Assembly (NCBI GenBank): GCA_030737835.1
Contig: JAUJYN010000016.1
Location: 930,001-994,000, forward strand
Length of the DNA: 64,000 nucleotides
Reading direction: 5' to 3'
Source: Acorus gramineus
Taxonomy: Eukaryota; Streptophyta; Magnoliopsida; Acorales; Acoraceae
Under the pieces are notes generated by a model. It worked only from the letters and a program-made list of their open reading frames with translations. It was not told the origin of the DNA and ran no database searches. Position numbers and translations under genes: made by a program. Position 1 is the first letter of the stretch. Each line of letters begins with the position of its first letter. This document shows positions 56,132-64,000 of this stretch, piece by piece.

Positions 56132-58631
56132 TGTAATATATGTGTCACTTTTTAGCCTATTGGTCACCTTTGGGTCATTTCTGGCAGTTTTCCAATTTTT
56201 TCTTTTTTCGATCGGAGACGCTAAAATTTTAGACTTTTAGCTATCTGTGTGAGTTCGAGAACTCCGATTGAAAATCTAACTACACATTATGAGTCCTGGT
56301 GCCATTTCGAGTCACATCGAATTCCGGTAACGTTTTAAAAAATTTGGCAGTTCCGAATCGTATCCGGGTTTTGACCAATTTTGGAATGTCAAAGTGTAAC
56401 TTGACCAAGTCAAGAAGACTTGGACCAAGTCAAAGTTGACCATTGACTAGGTCAAGGGATTTTGTTTTTTTGTTTGGTTGGGTTGACTCAAAGTCAAGCC
56501 TCAACAACTCACTTTTTCTCATAAATGTGAGTGTGTGTGTGTGTGTGTGTGTGGACACTATTAGTGGGCGTCCCCTTATATCTCCCTCTCCCTCTCACTC
56601 ACTCCTTCACTCCCTCTTCTTTTGGTGCCAAATAGAAGTAGAAAAGAAGGAGAAGAAGAAAGACCTAGAAAGGAAAAGAGAAGGTATGTGTGTGTGCAAC
56701 TTTGAGTGTTGTTTGTTCTTGTTCCCTTCTCTCTAACTCCCTCTCATGCCTTCCCTCCCCACCCTGATTTCAGCCATCAAAGGCTTGAGAGTGGCTGAGA
56801 AGGTGGTGGTGTTGGTGGTGGCGGTAGAGGTGGTTTGGTGCGCAAAGGGCACCCGAGTACCCCCCCCCTTTTCTTCCTCTCCTTTTGGTAAGTTCTCCTC
56901 CTCCCTTAGCTTGTTTTAGATGATTGTTAGGGCTTTTAAGTGGTCAAGCATGCTATGCATACGTGGTAGGGGTGTGGGAGGGCTGAGGAGGGGGTGGGGG
57001 GAGGTTGGGCGCGTGCGCGGGGCCATCCGCGCGCGTGCGCTCGCGTCTGCGCCCGCAAAGGGGCGCTGGCGCGCTGGTGGTCGGGCGCGCAGTGCGCTAG
57101 TGGGTTCGCGGCAGTGCGCCAAGGGTGCTGGGGAGCGTGCGTGCGTGCGTACGCATGCGTACGTGTGCGGGGGGCATGCGTGTGACTGCCCGAGGGTTCA
57201 GGTAGGTGTCGGGGCACTCGGACTTGCGTGCGTACGTGCGTACTCGCATGCGTGCGAGCCCGTATGCATGCTTGTCCGAGTTTTAGGCAATTCTAGTAAA
57301 ATTCATGTATATTTGTGTAGTTTACTCACCATATTGAATGCCCATGTCTTGCAGATATTGGCGAATGGTCTCGCAACGACCCGGGTTGCGGTGAGTGGGT
57401 CAATCTAACCCAGTAGGGAGGCGTTCGATGCACGTAGGCGTGCATTGCCCTCCCCTAGGGCACCATAATTGCATATTAACTTGTGTGAATGTAAAACTCT
57501 ATTAATGCATGTTTTGCTATGATGTAACCATGCTATGTTAGACATTGTATGCTAGGGATATAAATCCATGTATCATGTATAGAGGCCCATACGTGCTTAG
57601 ACACCATGTCCCATGTTTGAAAAGCCTTGATCTATGCATGTTTCCCATTTAGTTTAATTTAATTAAATCAAAATGAGATTATGTTGGTATAAGCATGCCT
57701 TAGAAAATATTATAACCTTGTTATTATAATGAATGTTTCCCCGCATCTTATTTATGCGCCCTGGAGGAATTCTTGAGAATTGATTACCCTAGTAGTGTTA
57801 GTAATCGTTGTCGATGGATCCAAGAGGATCATATCCGTGAGAGTAAGTTGTTTTCTCCCCTTCGTTGGATCCGAGTAGGAACTAACCGGGTTGGAAAAAG
57901 CTGTCCTGACAGAGGGCTCCCATCGGTAGGTACTACCGATGCATTCGGGCATGTACCGACCATGGGAGTATACCAGGTAGAGGCTACCCGAGGAAAGGGC
58001 TACCGGTGGACCAAGGGTGTGGAGCAGTCTAATCTGTCCCAAAAGGCCTATGTCACCTCTAAAGGGTGAGGGTGAGGGTGGGGTGGGTCGGCGATGCCTC
58101 GACCCACTAGCTTGTACAATTGCTCCCGTTTAGGGACTTTAATTAATTTAAGGTTAATATGAGTTGTGTTGCATAGATTGTGCCATTCACTGAGCGTGTG
58201 GCTCACCCCTCGCATATCTTTTCCTCCAGTTGTTACTGAGTCGGATCTGAAGGAGGAGCTCCCCGAGGCATCACATCAGTAGCGGAGCAGCGTTCACGTT
58301 TTGGGTTCTGCGAGTGAGAGGCCATCAGCATCCCCTTCTTTTGCTTGTATGTATTGTTATCCGTGCTTGGGCACAACACTTGTATATGGATGTCTTTGTT
58401 TATATTGGCTCTCACAGGACAGTTGATTATGTGTTCTTGTCAGTAATATGTCTTTGAATACAGACTCAGTCGTTTAAGCTTCCGCTATATGTATATATAT
58501 TATGTCAGCTACATTATTGATTGTGTTGTCATTTTTTATGTTGTTTAGAGTCTTTTATTGATCTCCTGTATGGACTGCTAATATTATATATATTTGTCAC
58601 GTATCGGGTACGACCGCCCTGGGGGGTGACA
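56132..58631 (+). mobile_element. B2 3' LTR (2.50 kb)
   Basis: Same order as the 5' LTR: W-box cluster (about 56390-56495), TG repeat (56527-56552), intron block, GC core (about 57000-57270), G4 motif (58064-58087), and end GGGGGGTGACA. Confidence 0.93.
56888..57354 (+). other. Candidate LTR intron 1 in B2 3' LTR, followed by 36-nt micro-exon
   Basis: Donor CTTTTG/GTAAGT, acceptor TGTCTTGCAG, micro-exon 57355-57390, and an intact second donor GTGAGT at 57391, which is lost in the 5' LTR copy. Confidence 0.55.
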
Positions 58632-61187
58632 GGTCCACTGCTCCACGAACGACAAATCCAGCTCGAGAATGAGACGGTCGAACGGAGTGACATGAGTAGG
58701 ATCTTGGACATAACGCCTCGGCCATGAGACAAGGACGACGTCGTGGGCATGAGCCAGCTGTGGGAAAAAGGCTACATGACAAGCCACCTCCCCAATCCAC
58801 TCAATGACGAGAAATAGTCCCATTGAAGAGCCAACTCAGCTTGCCCCGAACGTCAAAACGGAGGATGCCCTTACACTGGGACACCTTCTTGAAAACATGG
58901 TCGCCAAACCCAAAGGTAAGCTCCTAGCGATGATGACCTGTGTAGCCCTTCTGTCGGTTCTGAGAGGCGCAGATGCACACACGAACCAACCTGACCACCG
59001 CAAGGTCAAACAACTAACTTATGGCCTCCAACTGGCGCTCCTCAACCGTCCCAACACAAGGGAGGTATAAAACTGCGCCTGTAGAGTGCCTTTCACAGAT
59101 CCATCTGGATGCTCGAATGGCAGCCGTCTTGCAGGCATACCCCAACAAATGGGTGGTGCCTCACCCAACTACCCTCATCATCGAGCACACAGGCACTTAG
59201 CATGTCCTCCAAGGTCAGAATCGTCCTCTTTGTCTTGCTGTCGATCTGCGATGAAACGCTATACTTAAATGGAGGCTCGCACCAAAGCCTGCCAAGGCTG
59301 CGCCACAACCTCAAAGTAACCCTCGCGTCTCAACCGAAAATAGCGCCGACCGGAGTGCCATGAAGACGAACAATCGCGAAGGTGGAAACCCTCGTCAAGG
59401 CGTCCAGAGACTCAATCAGTCGGATTAGGGAGGGAAGCGCGGACTTAGTCAGTTGGTCAATGATCACCCAAACGGCGTCATCACCCGAACATGACATTAG
59501 CGAGTCCGCAACAATCCCTGATAACCCACTCCCACGTCCACTGAGGAATCTCCATGGACTGACGCTTTCCAACGCGATGATGATTCTCGAACTTTTCCTG
59601 AGGGCATGCCAACCTAGGGAAACAAGGTCACCTATATCGCCTTTTCATCGCCCCACTAGCAATCTCAATGAAGACTACCCCAAAGTAGTCCATGGAAGCC
59701 CAATAAAACTTTTGAGATCCACGAAGGCATCCGGCGCATTCGTCAACCCCGACAATAGTACTTAAAACTCGTAGTGCTCAAAACGGTCACGAAAGGCCAT
59801 CTACAGGATGTCCAACTCCCGGATCTCCAACTTGTGGTACCCTTGGGTGAAGATCGATTTAATAGCAGACACCCACTCCTAGTGCTGGTCAAACAGATCA
59901 TCGATTTGCGGCAAAGGTAATTGATCTTCAACCTCCACGGGGAGATCAAAACAACACCTCGAACAATTAAGTCCAAATTCTACTCCTCGAGCATGGCTGG
60001 CGCTCATGATGACACTTACATGCTTGGTAAGCCGCTCAACCGCACTTAATCCACAAGACACGCAATAAGGGGTCGTCGAACCTCGACAATGCCTATGCGA
60101 CGTCATCTATCTGATAAGGCGGTTGAGTCCCATCACGAACGTTAGCATCGCGTCTCCTTATTTGCGACCAATGTGGGGCAAAACGCGACAGTATCGTGAA
60201 CTGTGCTTCACATGCCGCCAGAGATAGGTCGCTCAACTATAACCATTGGAACTCCAACATCCTGCACTCCATGGGCAGATTCATCACGGGGAGTCCACGC
60301 TCTCGACATCATCCAGTAGCACTCTCCCGGTGTGGCCTCTACCTGGTAGCCTCCCATGCCCACTATCTCTGCCATATGGGCGCACCAACAAGCATAGTAT
60401 CTGGGAGCACCTCACAGGGCTCTGGCCCCAACCGGGCAGCTACAACGCACAATGATATATCGAAGCGACTCCAGATGCCACTATGGAACCCAGTCCACAA
60501 GCAATCACCCACCAAGCTGCAATAGGACGCACCCAATCCCAATCGTATGCATCACCACTCGCTACAGCACCTTCCAAGTGAGAGGAAAAATCCATCATCA
60601 ATTTGATGCTTCAAAGGTATTCCTTGACTGGGAAAAGAAACCTTGGGAGGGCACCATGAGGTTCCGATATAGGATATCCCGACAACCAAACAAGGAACAC
60701 GGAGTACCCTAGCCCGGGTCTCAACGCTGACCCTGCAAGGCCCCTTAATCATGAGTAGGAAGGCTAGAAGAAGACATCACCCCTTAATGAGCAATACGCC
60801 ACACCCTCAAAACTTGAAACTGGCGCTGCACGCGAACTCAATGGTTACCAGCAATACCGATGCACGGGAAAGAAGCTCCATTATCGAGACGCAATCTATA
60901 CCTTAGAAATTGCAACCAATTCATCACTATCATACTACTGGGCTAGAATCTCCTACCCAAGCCTTAATCCCACCACAAGGGATCCAACATCAGACCCTAA
61001 CCAGTCGACCCAGTCGACAACTTAAGGGTGGGTCCAGGGGGTCACGTCCACGTCAACGGATGCGAGGAGGCATGTCAGCAACCTAAGGTAACTTCTTAAA
61101 CAAGAGTACTCGGATGACAATCCTACGACTCATCATCTATACGACTAGACTTAGGCTCTGACAGGACCAGGCTCTGATACCAACTTT
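58632..61187 (-). pseudogene. D2 internal region, main part: relic pol
   Basis: Minus-strand order from the right: PBS, unclassified region with the 117-bp module (about 60630-60746), RT relic (about 59650-59960, catalytic region degenerate), junction where RNase H is missing, integrase core relic (about 59090-59560, with KRTILTLEDML near 59220), and the GPFL/HDVV..DLSFVEQW block (about 58640-58830). Every frame is broken. Sequence and missing blocks match C2, so the defect is inherited by the family. Confidence 0.82.
61171..61182 (-). other. Primer-binding site of D2, minus strand
   Basis: TGGTATCAGAGC on the minus strand, five bases inside the LTR end at 61188. Confidence 0.87.
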
Positions 61188-61389
61188 TGTCACGCCCCAG
61201 GGCGGCCGTCCCCAAGACGTGGCAATAATAAAATATCAGCTATCAATACCTGAGGTCAATAAAGACTCCAACAACAACACACAAACTGGCAAAGCAAGGA
61301 TAATGATAACTCACTAAAAAGCGAAAACATAATATATAAACAATGTCTGGAAATCAAAAACATTATTACAAACTCGAATACACAATCAC
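61188..61389 (-). mobile_element. D2 5' LTR, first 202 bp seen before interruption
   Basis: Matches T1 LTR ends (TGTCACGCCCCAGGGCGGCC on the plus strand, then the CAATAATAAAATATCAGC block). Interrupted at 61389 by element E; the rest lies beyond the window. Confidence 0.88.
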
Positions 61390-63922
61390 TGTGACGGCCC
61401 GTGTCCCAAACCCTCGACACGTGCACGCCACGTGCCTCAAAACTCACCATTCTTTTATAAAAAAAAATATCGAAATAACCACCCTATATAAACTCATATG
61501 GTAACAACCCTGGGATAACATATAATCATCAAGAAATATATAATCACCTATATAAACTCACCCAGGAAAGTTTAAGCAGTCAACAGAGCATCTAACACAC
61601 CTCATATACAGTCATCCATATATATAGAGCATTTTAACATAGGCATGGTTCACTAGACTAGCCTCTACCAAAAATAATCATATATAGATCCAAAACATCA
61701 ACAATATCCATATCTATATATATATACCTATCACCAACTGGACGTGACCCCCAAAAGAAGACAAAGTCAACGCCCAAGAACCCCCGCCTCTACTCTACGA
61801 AAAAATAGAATAGAATGAGCAAAAGATGCTCAGTAAACAACCTAGACATTCCACGCATAAGGAAAACAAGGATGACATCAAAGTCAAGCTTCGTCAACAT
61901 CAGGTCAAAGCATAATAACACATGAAAGCACTCTATGATCATCAGTGGAAAACAATAACATCGCTGATATATAAAAATAGGAATGAATAGCTCAAACGAA
62001 CACATCACAAGTGATAGGACCAATAGATATCATCAAGAAGCAACACCACTGGACTGAAGGCACATACTCTGAAATCACCCATCAAGCAAAGAAGGTCAAT
62101 TAACTCCTTGATGGCACTCGAGATGTCACAATTCTACAAGAATGATAAGAGAATCACAACTCTGGCTCCTGAATGACCGAAGCGCCGGATAGACCATCTA
62201 CATGACCCCATCTCGGCCCCTATGTCCGGGATGTCCACATCTATACCTCTCGCGTGTGGCCCTCGGAACGTCCACCGCGGAATCGCTACCTGGCCCTCGG
62301 AACGTCCAGGCATGGCAGGGTATTCTCAAGTCCCCCTCGCTGGACCGTACGTACTCATGCGCGCTGGGGAGGTAATCCTCAACCCTCACTGTAAGGTCTA
62401 TGGTCATCCAACTCCAAGAATACAAGAGGTAATATAAAAGCAATGAAACAAACACAGTACAAGGCTTCATGGTCGGACAGCACGACCATGCAGATCATAG
62501 ATCAATGGCAAGACACTGGGATGAATACATCATGATCAAAGGAAGGCTCACAAATCAACTATAGATTTAGAACTCTCAAAAACTGTCTAGAACAAGGATA
62601 AATGACAACGATTAGATAATGATGATGAATCACGAAGCGAACCTCAATAATGACACTTCAAGGACTAATCTGAACTGGGATAATATAAATCACATTCTCA
62701 AGTGATAACTGAATTATAGTGGATAAGTATGAAGCAAGCCTCAATGAGAAACAATTCTAATTAATAAAGGTGACATGAATAATTATGGGTCTCAACAATA
62801 TAGTATAGTAACCGATCGGGTCTCAACAATATCAGAGATGATAAGAAACAACAATGAAGCGCAGAATTGGAAATAACAAACACAAATATTGGGTCACTTA
62901 TAACAAAACCACGTGGAGTGGAATGTAGGACAAACAAATATCGATCGGGTTACTTACCTCGCAATTCACCACCTCAACTGGACTCACCCTATTCCAACTC
63001 TTAAAACAAGCAGAGAGGAAATCCACTGATAAAAATATAATCTCAATCAGATACTAACATATAATTCTAATAATCAAGAAATTCTCAGTTTCCCCAAATC
63101 AAATCCGATGTCCTAAATACAAACCCTAAGTTAACGCAATCAAAATAACTCTCCAATTCTTATTTACCCAACCCCAAAAACAAATTCATATTTCAGTCCC
63201 AAATCACAATTTTTAATTTAGAACTAAAATAGAACAACCCTAGATGAAGAATAACGATGAAAAGAACAAGAATCCTTACCCAGTATGGCACGAAAAATAT
63301 TCCACGAAGCTTTTCCTAATTTTTCCTAATTTTTCCCCTTTTTTATTTTCCCTCGAATGAGTCTCGGACGACTCTCCCACTCTCACGTATATAACCACCA
63401 CTGACTCACCTAATTAAATGAAATTTATAAATCCGCTAAAATTACCAAAGTACCCCTCCTTAATAACCTGCGCAGCCTCGACTCAAACCGCTATATCTTG
63501 TTGTAGGAGAGTCCACTTCAAATGATTCAACTTCTGTTGGAAAGGTAACGAAAATATCTATAACTTCTATGTCTAGACCAAGATCAAAAGAAACCTCCAA
63601 CTATATTAAAAATAACGACAAACAGAAGACCTCGCAATTTCTTCTTCTATGGGCAGAAACGGTAAAATAGCCATAACTTTTCTAATATAGCTCCAAATGA
63701 CACCAAACTAATTTTATATGAGAGATAACTCAAAAATGAAGACTTCATATGTTTAGCACAAAACCCAATTATGCCTCGAAGGTGCTTTCTGAAAATGTAA
63801 CCAAATGCAAGGCTTCAATAATAATAAGGACAAAAAGCTTAATAACATAAACTTATCCTATTTTGCAATCCAAACACGTAAATATTAGCATAATTCGGCA
63901 TAAGAGGATCCGGGCTATTACA
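61390..63922 (-). mobile_element. E 3' LTR, unrelated gypsy-type family, minus strand (2.53 kb)
   Basis: On the minus strand it starts TGTAATAGCCCGGATCC at 63922 and ends GGGCCGTCACA at 61390. It is AT-rich, without the GC core, micro-exon or GGTGAG blocks of T1/T2. A TATATA on the minus strand near 63390 is a possible TATA box. An internal short repeat, CCCTCGGAACGTCCA, occurs twice (about 62261 and 62295). The left flank in D2 is ATCAC (61385-61389). The family is not identified. Confidence 0.8.
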
Positions 63923-64000
63923 TCCTACCCCCCTTAAATAGGATTTGGTCCTCCAAATCCGCAAAGCATACCTCAGGATGAAAACAGATGAGGATAACGC
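63923..64000 (-). mobile_element. E internal region, 3' end with polypurine tract
   Basis: Minus-strand TTTAAGGGGGGTAGGA (63923-63938) directly precedes the LTR. Further coding sequence is outside the window. The AATCCTATTT context resembles other plant gypsy elements. Confidence 0.75.

Larger units (their letters stand above)
48763..58631 (+). mobile_element. B2: complete T2 gypsy chromovirus (9.87 kb)
   Basis: 5' LTR 48763-51241, damaged PBS, gag-pol 51348-56082, polypurine tract 56118-56131, 3' LTR 56132-58631. Flanks GATCC (48758-48762) and GGTCC (58632-58636) are a 5-bp duplication with one mismatch. Inserted on the opposite strand into D2 within the chromodomain region; joining the flanks restores the D2/C2 alignment across the DLSFVEQW block. 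The first 200 bp of its LTRs differ by roughly 15 positions, so B2 is clearly older than A. Confidence 0.95.

Noticed and set aside
62198-62470. Frames of 70-90 codons in E LTR
   Set aside because: Overlap on opposite strands in an LTR with no similarity to known proteins that I can recognise.

Overview
The window is heterochromatin-like plant nuclear DNA made almost entirely of nested LTR retrotransposons. I found no host protein gene, rRNA, tRNA gene or CRISPR array. The pol domains (aspartic protease, RT, RNase H, DDE integrase, C-terminal chromodomain-like block ending in a WELE-type motif) and primer-binding sites matching plant initiator tRNA-Met mark the main families as Ty3/gypsy chromoviruses, best fitting the Del/Tekay lineage. 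One short piece is Tat-like gypsy. A large-genome flowering plant is implied; a monocot is only a guess.

Layout, left to right. 1-2041: end of an LTR (L0) inserted in a minus-strand degenerate element D1 (internal 2042-3618, 5' LTR 3619-7110). 7111-8938: end of LTR L4, with a hairpin-rich tandem duplication. 8939-10002 and 23532-24481: LTR L3, interrupted by a minus-strand solo LTR C3 (10003-11129 and 20994-23531, target duplication GTAGA), itself interrupted by a complete non-autonomous element C2 (11130-20993). 24482-25001 and 25002-27460: LTR pieces L5 and L6. 27461-42420: element B1 (5' LTR, gag, start of protease), whose 5' LTR was split by the complete element A (28813-39683). 42421-44436: head-to-head palindrome of two LTR beginnings. 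44437-44861: Tat-like fragment. 44862-61389: minus-strand element D2, split by the complete element B2 (48763-58631). 61390-64000: 3' LTR and first internal bases of a further minus-strand element E.

Two groups interact. The T2 group (A, B1, B2) carries recognisable gag-pol. The T1 group (C2, D1, D2, C3) has 3.5-3.7 kb LTRs and a 2.7 kb internal region with a relic pol lacking RNase H. T1 keeps a PBS, polypurine tract and LTR end almost identical to T2, so it looks like a LARD-type family mobilised in trans by T2-like enzymes.

The most unusual observation is inside the LTRs. Every sufficiently complete T1 and T2 LTR holds a GT-AG intron-like block of 0.4-0.95 kb, usually with a very GC- and CpG-rich core. 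It is followed by a micro-exon-like segment of exactly 36 nt (T2) or 39 nt (T1), then normally another GTGAGT donor. This suggests a spliced leader encoded within the LTR. T2 LTRs of the B type also carry a dense W-box cluster, and several LTRs carry G-quadruplex motifs.

All boundaries were read by eye from TG/CA ends, PBS, polypurine tracts, target duplications and alignment between copies. No database search was possible.
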